From Pantoea sp. SOD02 (lineage in GTDB: Bacteria > Pseudomonadota > Gammaproteobacteria > Enterobacterales > Enterobacteriaceae): DNA of 64,000 bases. The notes beneath the pieces are model-generated. The model was not told where the DNA came from, searched no databases, and saw only the letters and a list, made by a program, of their open reading frames with translations. Made by a program: the position numbers and the translations under genes. How positions within the stretch are numbered: the first letter of the stretch is position 1; the number at the start of each line of letters is the position of its first letter. Shown in pieces: positions 41,784 through 51,014 of this stretch. The DNA is taken from contig NZ_CP102604.1 in the NCBI RefSeq assembly GCF_024707505.1, positions 3,596,001-3,660,000 on the forward strand, read 5' to 3'.

Positions 41784-44092
41784 ACTGCAGCCTCCTCTGC
41801 TGCTGCTTCCGCTGGCATTGGCACCGCCGAAGCATCGTTAGCGGGAGCTGGCTCACGTACCGCCGGTTCAACCGCCTGACGCGGTTGTTGGCGCGCTTTA
41901 TTTTTTCCTTCCAGCGCCGCCAGAACCTGCTCTTTAGGTCCGTCCGCGACCACTTTTCCTTCTTCCACCACGATGATGCGATCAACCAGCGCCAGAATGG
42001 ATGGGCGATGCGTCACGACAATCAACGTGTGTCCTTCACTGGCACGACGTAAATGCGCGAGGAACTGATTTTCCGTCATGCTATCCATGGCGCTGGTTGG
42101 CTCATCCATCAGCAGTACTTTGGGACGCGTTAACAGTGTTCTCGCCAGAGAAACCAACTGACGTTGACCGCCGGACAAGCCTTCACCGCCCTCGCCGACC
42201 GTTAAATTGATCCCGCTTGGATGACGTGCGGCGACATGATCCAAACCGGTGAGATTCAGTACGCGCAGCAACTCATTAGCGGTAGCGTCTGGACGCCCAA
42301 TCATCACGTTCTCGCGCAGCGTGCCGTAGAACAGGCGCGCATCCTGCCCGACAAAGCCAACAGCCTTGCGCCAGTCCGCAGGATCAATCTGGTTTACATC
42401 CAGACCATCGGCTGAAAGCTGGCCCTTCACCGGCTGGTAGAGACGCGCCATCACACGTAATAAGGTGGATTTACCGCTACCGATGCGGCCGAGAATCGCT
42501 ATGCGTTCTCCGGCTTTGATGCTCAACGAGATATCTTTGAGAATCTCCGGGTTCGGCTTCATAGGCGGTGCTGGATAGGAGAAGTTGACGTTGGTCAGCG
42601 TGATCTCGCCACTTAGCGGCGGATCGGTGAGATAGGTTTTGCTGCTGTCACGATCGACAGGCATCTCCATCAGCTTATTGAGCGAGGTTAACGCGGCTTT
42701 TGCCTGCTGATAACGTACCGCCAGACCAATAACCTGGCCGAGCGGGCCGGTGGCGCGGCTGGCTAACATTACGGTGGCGATCATCGCACCCATGGTAAAG
42801 GTGCCTTCGTTGATCAGATAAACACCGGCCACCACCAACATCACCGTCTGGAACTGCTGCAGGAACGTCACCACGCCGGTCGCCAACGTCGAGTAGCGTT
42901 TGGATTTCATCGAGTTAGCCGATTGCAGTGCGCTGAAGTTTTCCCAGCGGCGCTGCATGTGCGCTTCGCCGCCAACTGCTTTCAGCGTTTCCATTCCTTC
43001 AACCGACTCGATCAGCACACCTTGTTTCAGTGAAGCGTCACGCAAATTCTCTTTCATGATGCGCGCCAGTGGCCACTGGATCGCCGCACTGACGATGATG
43101 ATCAGCGGGATCATCATGAGTGGAATGATCGCCAGCGGACCGCTGATAAAGAAGATCACGCCGACAAACATCAGAATGAAGGGTAGATCGGAAATCGCCG
43201 CCAGCGTGGCGGACGCCACGAAGTCACGTACCGATTCATACTCACGAATCTGGTTGGCGAAGGTACCCGAGGAAGCCGGTTTATGCTCCATCTGGATGGA
43301 AAGCGCCTGGCGGAACAGCATACTGCCGAGCACTAAATCGGCTTTTTTACCGGCCATATCCAGCAGATGCGCACGCACAAAGCGCGTAATTGCTTCGAAG
43401 ATCATCGCAATGGTGACGCCAATGGCCAGCGACCACAGCGTCACGAATGCCTGGTTCGGTACCACGCGGTCATAAACGTTCATGGTAAAGAAGATGCTGG
43501 AAAGACCGAGGACGTTGATCAATACCGCTGCAATTGCGGCGCTGCGGTAATAACGGCGATAACGCCACAACGTGCTAAATAGCCAATGGCCCTTAACTTC
43601 CGGCAGCATTTCACTGGCGCGCTCATCAATGATCGCCGTGGGCTTCGCCATAACAGCAAAGCCGGCGTAGATCTCATTGAGTTCTGCCAGGCTCATCTCG
43701 ACTGCGGCCGCGCTGACTTCTGGCATCACCAGTTGGAAGCGCAACTCGCGTTGGTTCTCCTCATTGGTATGAATACGCCGTGACAGAACAATGCAACCGC
43801 CGCCCTCTTTGCGCAGCAGAATCATCGGCATTAACTGTTCCGGAAGATCCTGTAGACGACGCTCGACCATGCCGCCTGTGATACCGGCATTCTCTAACGC
43901 TGTCATGGCTTGTGATGGGGAGAGCAATGTCGCTTTTGGCAACCCTGCCACCAGCGCTTCTTCACTTTTCTCGCGTTTGTAGTGTTTGCAGATCCAAGCC
44001 ACACTTTTTAACAGCGTGTCATCTACCGTGGTTTCAATACGAGCAACAGAACGCGCATCCTGCTCCACAGCATCCTGCTTCTGGTCGACCAT
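41780..44092 (-). CDS. Type I secretion ABC transporter (LapB-like)
   Basis: A 770-aa inner-membrane exporter. Start MVDQKQDAVEQDA at 44092 with GGAG seven bases upstream. The N-terminal domain is peptidase-C39-like but lacks the catalytic Cys motif, as in adhesin and RTX exporters. Six membrane helices span about residues 160 to 430. The ATPase carries Walker A GRIGSGKST, signature LSGGQRQLVSLARTLL and Walker B VLLMDEPTSAMD. The C terminus is Ala/Pro-rich. A terminator-like hairpin lies in its leader at 44116. Confidence 0.92.
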   Translation of the reverse strand: MVDQKQDAVEQDARSVARIETTVDDTLLKSVAWICKHYKREKSEEALVAGLPKATLLSPSQAMTALENAGITGGMVERRLQDLPEQLMPMILLRKEGGGCIVLSRRIHTNEENQRELRFQLVMPEVSAAAVEMSLAELNEIYAGFAVMAKPTAIIDERASEMLPEVKGHWLFSTLWRYRRYYRSAAIAAVLINVLGLSSIFFTMNVYDRVVPNQAFVTLWSLAIGVTIAMIFEAITRFVRAHLLDMAGKKADLVLGSMLFRQALSIQMEHKPASSGTFANQIREYESVRDFVASATLAAISDLPFILMFVGVIFFISGPLAIIPLMMIPLIIIVSAAIQWPLARIMKENLRDASLKQGVLIESVEGMETLKAVGGEAHMQRRWENFSALQSANSMKSKRYSTLATGVVTFLQQFQTVMLVVAGVYLINEGTFTMGAMIATVMLASRATGPLGQVIGLAVRYQQAKAALTSLNKLMEMPVDRDSSKTYLTDPPLSGEITLTNVNFSYPAPPMKPNPEILKDISLSIKAGERIAILGRIGSGKSTLLRVMARLYQPVKGQLSADGLDVNQIDPADWRKAVGFVGQDARLFYGTLRENVMIGRPDATANELLRVLNLTGLDHVAARHPSGINLTVGEGGEGLSGGQRQLVSLARTLLTRPKVLLMDEPTSAMDSMTENQFLAHLRRASEGHTLIVVTHRPSILALVDRIIVVEEGKVVADGPKEQVLAALEGKNKARQQPRQAVEPAVREPAPANDASAVPMPAEAAAEEAAV

Positions 44093-44115
44093 TTCCCGAC
44101 TCCTGTAAACCTGAC

Positions 44116-44144
44116 AAAAAACGGTGAGCACATTGCCCACCGTT
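44116..44144 (-). terminator. Terminator-like hairpin in the leader of the lap-type operon
   Basis: On the minus strand, arms AACGGTGGGC and GCTCACCGTT (one mismatch) around a 5-base loop are followed by TTTT, 24 nt before the ABC-transporter start. Its position suggests transcription attenuation of the operon or termination of a short upstream RNA. The plus strand of 44145 to 44359 also holds the ddlA upstream region. Confidence 0.6.
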
Positions 44145-44359
44145 GCACCTGTTTGAATTGGGAAAATTCTGACAGAAGGCAGGTTTTCAGCCGTCCAAGA
44201 CTTGTCTCAAACGGTTATGAATAATTGTTTAAACTCGTGACTGAGCGCGCTGAGAGGGGTTGTTTTACACGGTGTTATTCAGGAAAAAGCAAGGCTGTTG
44301 ATGGCTGTCCTGGGCGTGTTATCTTACTGGCTCGCTTTATCGCAATCGGACGAATAGCA

Positions 44360-45454
44360 ATGGTAAAACAGCGCGTAGGGATCGTGTTTGGCGGCAAATC
44401 AGCCGAGCATGAAGTGTCATTACAATCAGCCAAAAACATCCTCGAAGCCATCGATAAGAGCAAGTATGACGTGGTGTTACTGGGCATTGATAAACAGGGT
44501 GAATGGCATCTCAATGATGCATCAGGATTTTTGCTCAACGCTGAGAATCCGAAGCTGATTGCCCTTAATCGTTCAGGTGAAAATGTCGCGCTGGTACCAG
44601 GAAGTTCGTCCCAGCAGTTGATTACCCGTCAGCAAGCGCAGCCGTTGTCACAGCTGGATGTCATTTTCCCCATCGTGCACGGCACGCTGGGTGAAGATGG
44701 TTCGCTACAGGGCTTATTACGTATGGCGAATCTGCCGTTTGTCGGCTCTGACGTGCTCGGTTCTGCAGTCAGCATGGACAAAGATTTCACCAAGCGCCTG
44801 CTGCGTGATGCCGGGCTGAACGTCGCCCCCTGGCTGAGCGTGACGCAGGCACAGCGTGCGAGTATTAATGCTGAGGCCGTGATTGCGCGCTTTGGTCTGC
44901 CGCTGTTTATCAAACCGGCTAATCAGGGATCGTCCGTCGGCGTAAGCAAAGTGGACAGCGCTGAAGCGTTCGATGCTGCGCTGGATCTGGCCTTTACGTT
45001 TGACCGCAAAGTCTTAATCGAGCAAGGGATCAAGGGACGCGAGATTGAGTGTGCGGTGCTCGGCAACGATGCACCAGAAGCCAGCCCGTGCGGCGAAGTG
45101 GTAGTCCATGATGCCTTCTACTCCTACGACACCAAATATATCAGCGAAAGCGGCGCGCAAGTAGTGGTGCCAGCAGCGATCAGCGATGAAGCCAGCGAGG
45201 CAATTCGTCAAGTGGCGATTACCGCGTTTCAGGCGCTGGAGTGTTTTGGTATGGCGCGTGTTGACGTGTTCCTGACGGAAAGCGGCGAGATCATTGTTAA
45301 TGAAGTGAACACCTTGCCCGGCTTCACCAACATCAGCATGTATCCGAAGTTATGGCAGGCGGCGGGCTTAAGCTACAGCGATCTGATTTCACGTCTGATT
45401 GAGCTGGCACAGCAGCGCCATCAGCAGACCAGCCAACTGAAAAGCAGCGTGTAA
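44360..45454 (+). CDS. ddlA: D-alanine--D-alanine ligase A
   Basis: A 364-aa ATP-grasp ligase making D-Ala-D-Ala for peptidoglycan. Start [20 protein letters not shown] at 44360 is the conserved DdlA N terminus; the frame further upstream is not conserved. [12 protein letters not shown], the [16 protein letters not shown]-binding block and [19 protein letters not shown] are all present. The length is the DdlA type, longer than DdlB. Monocistronic, converging on the diguanylate cyclase gene. Confidence 0.95.
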   Translation: MVKQRVGIVFGGKSAEHEVSLQSAKNILEAIDKSKYDVVLLGIDKQGEWHLNDASGFLLNAENPKLIALNRSGENVALVPGSSSQQLITRQQAQPLSQLDVIFPIVHGTLGEDGSLQGLLRMANLPFVGSDVLGSAVSMDKDFTKRLLRDAGLNVAPWLSVTQAQRASINAEAVIARFGLPLFIKPANQGSSVGVSKVDSAEAFDAALDLAFTFDRKVLIEQGIKGREIECAVLGNDAPEASPCGEVVVHDAFYSYDTKYISESGAQVVVPAAISDEASEAIRQVAITAFQALECFGMARVDVFLTESGEIIVNEVNTLPGFTNISMYPKLWQAAGLSYSDLISRLIELAQQRHQQTSQLKSSV

Positions 45455-45468
45455 AAGGCGGACGTGGC

Positions 45469-46890
45469 TCAGGCCACGTCATTCATCATGCTTCGCGGCT
45501 CCATCGCCGGTGAGGTTTGATTACGGCCATTACGTTTAGAGAGATAGAGATTCTTATCCGCCGCTGACACTAAACGATTAATTACGCCAGGCCATTCACG
45601 TTCGCTCTGCGCACTGCCGCGCGCCAGACCTAAACTGGCGGTTACCGTTACCGTGTTGCCCTGAATCCAGAACTTCTCTTTAACCATCGCCTGGCGCACT
45701 GTCTCAGCAAGTTGATAGAGCTGGCTATGGCTACAATCGAACATCACCATCACAAACTCTTCGCCACCGAATCGACATACCATGCCACGATTACCGACCA
45801 CGCGCTGAATGCGCCGCGCAATCTCTTCCAATACGCAATCACCGGCATCGTGGCCGAAATTGTCGTTAATAGCCTTGAAATAGTCGACATCGAGCATCAC
45901 TACGCCCGCTTCCCGCTGTAACGAAAAAGGTTCATTTCTTAGACTTTCATACAGACCGGAACGGGACAGCAATTGGGTGAGGAAATCAAAATTAGCGCGC
46001 AGAGCAAGGCGATGATTCAGCTGGCGGATGGCATCCATGCTCACCGCCACCAGCAATGGGCTGAGCGCGACGGTAGCGACGCCGAGGCGTGCGGAGGTGA
46101 GATGGCTAATCGGCAGCAGTGCATCGTCACCCTGAATGTTCATGACGCCGTGCGACACCAGCACAATCTCGGTGATACCGGTTATCAGGATTACCAAACT
46201 GGTCAACGGAATCGGCAACACGATAGCGCACCAGATAAGCGCAGGAACCGGGAATGTCAGGCTGCCTGCCCCGCCAATCAATGCTCCAACGATCAGCGAC
46301 AAGATGACCGCTGCCAGCGGCAGCAGTTTACCGGGATGCAGCAAGGTGCGCGGTGAAACGGTGCGCAGCGGGCGCGCCAGCATCACCGGCAGCAGCATCA
46401 GCGAAGTGGAGAACTGTTCGCTAAACCAGTCGCCCCACGCCACGATAAAGCGCGCATTGAAATCGATATCCTGCGCCCATGCGCCCCAGGTCGCACACGC
46501 CGCAGCGCCAAGAAAACAGGCGGGAAATATGCGCATCGCATTGAATACCTGACTGTTAGCGGAAGGACGCTGCAGATGTTTGATCAGCATGCTGACCGCG
46601 ACGAGGATAAACAGAATATTGGCAAAATTGACGGTAAACGCTGGTAGCGCCCAGCCGGAAAATACCGTGTCGTTAAAAACCATCGCACTGAAACACACCA
46701 GATAACTGGAGGTGGTGTGCAAAAACGGATTCCGCACTATCAGTCCCGCCACCAGCGCATTCACCGGCCAGAACAGAGAGAACTCTTCGGGGATGCGTAA
46801 ATGGCTGCCGATAAAGCAGAAAAACAGCGTAATGAAGAACAGCGTGAGAGCATTCTTTTTAAAATTATTCTCTTCAAACAGCATAACGCG
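45469..46890 (-). CDS. Membrane diguanylate cyclase (MASE1-GGDEF)
   Basis: About 473 aa. The N-terminal MASE1-like sensor has roughly eight membrane helices (LTLFFITLFFCFIGSH through HLTSARLGVATVALSPLLVAV). The GGDEF domain starts with NFDFLTQLLSRSGLYE, carries VVMLDVDYFKAINDNFGHDAGD and the active-site motif GGEEF, so cyclase activity is expected. No RxxD inhibitory site is visible five residues before GGEEF. Start uncertain; MRVMLFEEN (46890) is chosen. Product c-di-GMP would favour adhesion, in line with the nearby lap-type secretion genes, but regulation is not shown. Confidence 0.87.
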   Translation of the reverse strand, partial: RVMLFEENNFKKNALTLFFITLFFCFIGSHLRIPEEFSLFWPVNALVAGLIVRNPFLHTTSSYLVCFSAMVFNDTVFSGWALPAFTVNFANILFILVAVSMLIKHLQRPSANSQVFNAMRIFPACFLGAAACATWGAWAQDIDFNARFIVAWGDWFSEQFSTSLMLLPVMLARPLRTVSPRTLLHPGKLLPLAAVILSLIVGALIGGAGSLTFPVPALIWCAIVLPIPLTSLVILITGITEIVLVSHGVMNIQGDDALLPISHLTSARLGVATVALSPLLVAVSMDAIRQLNHRLALRANFDFLTQLLSRSGLYESLRNEPFSLQREAGVVMLDVDYFKAINDNFGHDAGDCVLEEIARRIQRVVGNRGMVCRFGGEEFVMVMFDCSHSQLYQLAETVRQAMVKEKFWIQGNTVTVTASLGLARGSAQSEREWPGVINRLVSAADKNLYLSKRNGRNQTSPAMEPRSMMNDVA

Positions 46891-47121
46891 CATACGTCTG
46901 AACCCTGTAACCTGGAAAGTGCCGCCATCAGCCATAGGCATCAGCAAGCATTAAACCGGAAATAACCGTGCGATGATTCGGTAATTAAGCAAGTGTTCGT
47001 CATCCTACTCTGCGGCTGGACGGCGCTCAACCTGCCATAAACAGCAGCGTCGGGCCAAATGGCATTGTGGAAACACCAGAGACAAAGGATCAAACTTGCG
47101 GCAATTATGCCCTGTAAAGAA

Positions 47122-47152
47122 AAAAATCGGCTATCCGAGATATCCGATTTTT
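47122..47152 (-). terminator. Rho-independent terminator of the SulP gene
   Basis: Arms AAAAATCGG and CCGATTTTT with an inner TATC/GATA stem; the minus strand continues into a T-run. It lies 36 nt after the sulP stop. Confidence 0.82.
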
Positions 47153-47187
47153 CGTTTTAAAACCGCTATTCCAGCGCGGACTTATTG

Positions 47188-48663
47188 CTATTTCACCGCA
47201 ACAGGCCACTGACTTAGACGAATGCCACGTTCACGCGCGTTTTCACCAAAGTCTTTTAGCACCGCTTTAACGTCGGGATCCATATACTCGGCGTTATCGT
47301 TATCCACAACGACCACGCTGTTTTCCGGAATCTCCGCCAGCAATCCCTGCAGTTTCGGATTGTGCATAAAGGTCAGATTTTGCTTGAGGCGTAAAACGTA
47401 GTGACCATCATGACGCGTGAGCTGCAAGGCGTTGCGATGGCTTTTATAGATGCTGTAGAGAATTTGGGTAGCGATGCCAATTCCAATGCCGGCCAGCATG
47501 CCAAACACAATAATCCCGCCGATAGTGGCAAGGAATGGCACATATTGCTGCGGCCCCATGCGTATCTGCTCAATGAACAGGCGCGGCGTGGCCAGCTTAT
47601 AGCCGGTATAAAGTAGTACCGCCGCGAGGCTGGCAAGGGGAATCGCGTTGAGCAGATTACTGAACCACAGGCCGCAGATTAACAGCAGCACACCATGAAT
47701 CAGAATCGACAGCTTGGTTTGCGCGCCAACGCTCACGTTCACCGAACTGCGCACGATCACCGCAGTAATCGGCATCGCGCCAAGGAAACCAGCCGTCAGG
47801 TTACCAACGCCCTGCGCAAACATCTCTTTGTTGGGAGAAGGAGCGGGATTTTGCGGACGCAGTTTCTTCAGCGCTTCCTGGCTGAGCAGGGTTTCAAGGC
47901 TCGCGACCAGCGCCAGCGTTATCGCCACCATCCACACCGCAGGGTTCTGCCACGCTTGCCAGTCTGGCGTTTCCAGCTCCTCAATCAGCGCCGACATGCT
48001 ATCGAACGCAGGTAGCGTGATGCGCGGTAAGCCTTCTGCCAGCGCCGGGAACAGACGATCGCCAAATACCGTGGCGGCACAGCCCACCAGCACCGCCACC
48101 AGCGGACCGGGCATCCAGCTCAGCGCTTTAACCGATTTAATCAGCGGCGTGGTCCACAGCCAGAGAATGACTAAACCCACGCCAGCAACCAGCATCGCGC
48201 TGCTCGAAAATTGAAACTCCCCGTTAACCAGCGACAGCAGCTCGACATCGCCGGCCGCGCCGAATGCCACCGGAATTTGCTGCATGATCAGCAGAATACC
48301 AATCGCCGCCAGCATGCCTTTAATCACGCTGCTCGGCACCAGCGCGATAAAACGTCCGGCACGCAGTAAGCCAAACAGGCACTGCAACACACCCGCCAGA
48401 ATCAGCGCGGTGAGAAAGGCGGAAAAGCTTCCTAGCGTGGCGATCGATGCGACCACAATCGTCACCAAACCCGCCGCCGGGCCGCTGACGGCAAAGCGCG
48501 ACGGGCTCAGCGCAGTAACCAGCAAACCGCCAATCACACCGGTTAACAGACCAGCAAAGGGTGGCAATCCACTCGCCTGCGCGATGCCAAGACAGAGCGG
48601 CAGCGCGACCAGAAACACCACCAAACCAGCCGGAATATCCTGACGAAGCGTGCTTAAATTCAT
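47188..48663 (-). CDS. SulP-family inorganic anion transporter
   Basis: A 491-aa SLC26/SulP transporter. Start MNLSTLRQDIPAGLVVFLVA at 48663 with AGAGGA upstream; the long frame up to 48774 is unlikely. It has about ten to twelve membrane helices with LVALPLCLGIAQASG and AVSGPAAGLVTIVVA motifs. A short C-terminal region follows instead of a full STAS domain, which places it near the bicarbonate or BicA-like subgroup. Substrate not determined. Confidence 0.88.
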   Translation of the reverse strand: MNLSTLRQDIPAGLVVFLVALPLCLGIAQASGLPPFAGLLTGVIGGLLVTALSPSRFAVSGPAAGLVTIVVASIATLGSFSAFLTALILAGVLQCLFGLLRAGRFIALVPSSVIKGMLAAIGILLIMQQIPVAFGAAGDVELLSLVNGEFQFSSSAMLVAGVGLVILWLWTTPLIKSVKALSWMPGPLVAVLVGCAATVFGDRLFPALAEGLPRITLPAFDSMSALIEELETPDWQAWQNPAVWMVAITLALVASLETLLSQEALKKLRPQNPAPSPNKEMFAQGVGNLTAGFLGAMPITAVIVRSSVNVSVGAQTKLSILIHGVLLLICGLWFSNLLNAIPLASLAAVLLYTGYKLATPRLFIEQIRMGPQQYVPFLATIGGIIVFGMLAGIGIGIATQILYSIYKSHRNALQLTRHDGHYVLRLKQNLTFMHNPKLQGLLAEIPENSVVVVDNDNAEYMDPDVKAVLKDFGENARERGIRLSQWPVAVK

Positions 48664-49309
48664 GGCGTTGATTCCTCTGCAGATTGCTGAATTAACCGCG
48701 CGCGGCGCTGCAAAGCCAGACTGCGATTTATCGCTAATAAGGGTTTCAGGGTCGTCACAATAATCTTCTCTCAACGTTTATAAATATCGCTTTCAGGAAA
48801 ATAGCGACGTCATTAAACGCGGCCATGGAGAACAATTGAGGATGAAAGCAGAACTTCCTCACAGAAATTGTTTATAGACGCTTAAGCATAGTGTTGCATC
48901 AGGAATATTTCTGACGTCGACAAAGCGAGTCTTTTGGTAAGCAAAACTTCAGTAAACGTATGAATTCTGTAAGTTTATGCAATTGGATAAGCAATCGGCG
49001 ATATCGATAAAAATCATTATTAACAGTTAAATAAGAGCATCTTTAAATATAATATTCGTAATGCAATTACAAAAATATACACGTAATAATGTTATGCCTT
49101 TCAAGTGGCGATAAGAATTAAACCTTTTGAGCTGGGAAGATTCCTAATTACAAAACTTATGATTAGCGGTATTCACTGCCATTGCGCCAGAAAGGCAATA
49201 TAATTCACTATTCATTCTCAGTAAATTAAGCAAGAGATCAGGAAAACAATGAGGGGAATAATAGTTACGCAGGAGTGTAAATATAACTGGACCTGAAGAG
49301 GACATGAAT
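48664..49309. other. Long AT-rich intergenic region upstream of the SulP gene
   Basis: About 650 bp without a supported gene. Strongly AT-rich from about 48840 to 49260. It should contain the sulP promoter; I cannot assign it. No repeat, tRNA or decayed gene recognised. Confidence 0.6.
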
Positions 49310-49329
49310 GCGCCTGCCTAAGCAGACGC
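49310..49329 (-). terminator. Terminator-like hairpin after the acid phosphatase gene
   Basis: Minus-strand arms GCGTCTGC and GCAGGCGC (one wobble pair) with a TTAG loop, 16 nt after the stop at 49346. No T-run, so of moderate strength at best. Confidence 0.5.
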
Positions 49330-49345
49330 TATTTCACCTGACGAA

Positions 49346-50158
49346 TTATTTACCGTTCCACGCTTTCATACGCGCTTCACGCACCTGCAATTGCTGTTCA
49401 GGCGTTAGTTTGTTGTAGTTTTCTGCCATGCCACTTTCCCAGTCGCCATACAGCGGGTTCGGTAACACGATGAATTGGGTGCCAAAACGCTGATGGTTGA
49501 GGCTCACGAACTGCTGACGCTGCGCATTTCCCTGATGCCAGGTTGAACCGCCAAAGTCATTCAGGTTGTCGCCCACATACAACACCACGTTGTAACCGGC
49601 GTTTTTCACCGCATCGAAGCGCTCTTGCTTGTTGGAATTGCCGGTGCTCAGGCGCACCGTCTTCTCACTCACGCCGCTGAAGCCCAACTTATTCAGGTTC
49701 TCCACCGTTGCGGCATAGTCTTTTTGATCGCGGTTGGAGATATAGAACATGGTGCCACCGTGGCTGTTGACGTAGTTAGCAAACTCCACTGCGCCCGGCA
49801 CGGCGGTTGCCTGACGTGCCTGCGTCCATGCTGACCAGGTTTTACCCGAGAAGGGCTGGCCATTTTTTGCCTGCCACGCGCTGTAGGCGCTGTTATCGAT
49901 CATCGTTTCATCTAAATCGACGATAACCGCTTTCGGTTTACCCGCCAGCGATGGCGCCTGATCAAAAGCCATGCGCGCGCTGTTAAACGCCTGCCAGCTC
50001 AATGCCTGATATTCGCCGGATTGCTGGAACCAGTTCACTGCCAGTACCGATTGCTGGCCGAGCTGTTGCTGAGCCTGCTGTTTGGCAGGTTGCGCGCAAC
50101 CGGTCAACGCCAACGCGATTAAGCCGGACGCCGCCAGCAAAGTGGTTTTCTTCATCAT
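49346..50158 (-). CDS. e(P4)-family lipoprotein acid phosphatase / 5'-nucleotidase
   Basis: A 270-aa outer-membrane lipoprotein of the HAD superfamily. Lipobox ALTG-Cys at C21. Catalytic motif KAVIVDLDETMID supplies the DxD nucleophile pair; MFYISNRDQ and VLYVGDNLNDF supply the further HAD motifs. The Haemophilus e(P4) protein dephosphorylates NMN and other nucleotides outside the cell. AAGGA precedes the start; ATG 50155 is equally possible. Single gene, followed by a weak hairpin. Confidence 0.92.
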   Translation of the reverse strand: MMKKTTLLAASGLIALALTGCAQPAKQQAQQQLGQQSVLAVNWFQQSGEYQALSWQAFNSARMAFDQAPSLAGKPKAVIVDLDETMIDNSAYSAWQAKNGQPFSGKTWSAWTQARQATAVPGAVEFANYVNSHGGTMFYISNRDQKDYAATVENLNKLGFSGVSEKTVRLSTGNSNKQERFDAVKNAGYNVVLYVGDNLNDFGGSTWHQGNAQRQQFVSLNHQRFGTQFIVLPNPLYGDWESGMAENYNKLTPEQQLQVREARMKAWNGK

Positions 50159-50264
50159 TTCATCCTTAAGTGATTAGGGTCAGTTTTTGTAAAGCTTTAA
50201 AAATGTAGCAGTTAACGTAAGCTGTGGGCAGCAGAATGCAGCCGTTTGGTGAGAGGAGACACTT

Positions 50265-50984
50265 ATGGCACAGCACCCGCACAGCGGACCACGATCAAGA
50301 CTATTGAATGAGTTTTCCTGGCTGGAATATGCCTTTCAGCCGGCGGGCCAACCCGTTCCAGCCAATGCCGCTTACGGCCAACAGCGTCACAGCGCCAATG
50401 TGCTGCTGGCTAATCAAAACATCCCGCCTAAGCGTTGCGAATCAGATGGTTTGATTGGCGAAGATCATCTGCCGGTCGCGGTGTATACCGCCGATTGCCT
50501 GCCGGTGTTATTTGCCGATCCGCAACAGCAGCAAGTGGCGGCAGTGCACGCCGGATTAAAAGGCACGCTCGGCGGCGTGTTGAACAACGCGATTGATCGT
50601 CTGCTGGAACGCGACGCCAGCCGTGAAACGCTGCGTGTGGTCATCGGTCCGGCGATCGGGCCGTGCTGCTATGAGCTGGGTAACGATCTGGTGACACAGA
50701 TGCAGGATCGTCACGATCTTCCGCCGTTACCCTATTCCACTCAGCAGCCGCATAACGCACAAGCGATCCGTCCGCAGGCGCGTGCCCAGCAAGATGGAAT
50801 CTGGTTTGATTTGCCTAATCTGGCGCGGCGCTTGTTGTTACAGCGGGGAATAGTGGCGGAACATATTGAGGTGTTGAACGTCTGTACTTATTGCATGGCG
50901 GAATCGGGTTCCAGCTATCGCTACAACACCCATTTTGACAGCGGCTATCAGTCACGTTTCTCGTGGATCCGCACGCGTGGTTGA
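50265..50984 (+). CDS. YfiH/PgeF-family multicopper-like protein
   Basis: A 239-aa protein of the YfiH (COG1496) family, variously called polyphenol oxidase, purine nucleoside phosphorylase or peptidoglycan editing factor. Conserved SDGLI, VYTADCLPVLF, VAAVHAGLKGT (usually HAGWRG) and GPAIGPCCYELG motifs are present. The Trp-to-Leu change in HAGLKG and the unusual N terminus suggest a second, divergent member rather than the yfiH orthologue, which normally lies beside rluD. GAGAGGAGACACTT precedes the ATG. Confidence 0.87.
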   Translation: MAQHPHSGPRSRLLNEFSWLEYAFQPAGQPVPANAAYGQQRHSANVLLANQNIPPKRCESDGLIGEDHLPVAVYTADCLPVLFADPQQQQVAAVHAGLKGTLGGVLNNAIDRLLERDASRETLRVVIGPAIGPCCYELGNDLVTQMQDRHDLPPLPYSTQQPHNAQAIRPQARAQQDGIWFDLPNLARRLLLQRGIVAEHIEVLNVCTYCMAESGSSYRYNTHFDSGYQSRFSWIRTRG

Positions 50985-50985
50985 G

Positions 50986-51007
50986 GGCTTCACATCCTTG
51001 TGAAGCC
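50986..51007. terminator. Bidirectional terminator between converging genes
   Basis: Perfect arms GGCTTCACA and TGTGAAGCC around TCCT, directly after the pgeF-like stop and 7 nt from the idnT stop. Confidence 0.8.
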
Positions 51008-51014
51008 TTGTCGA

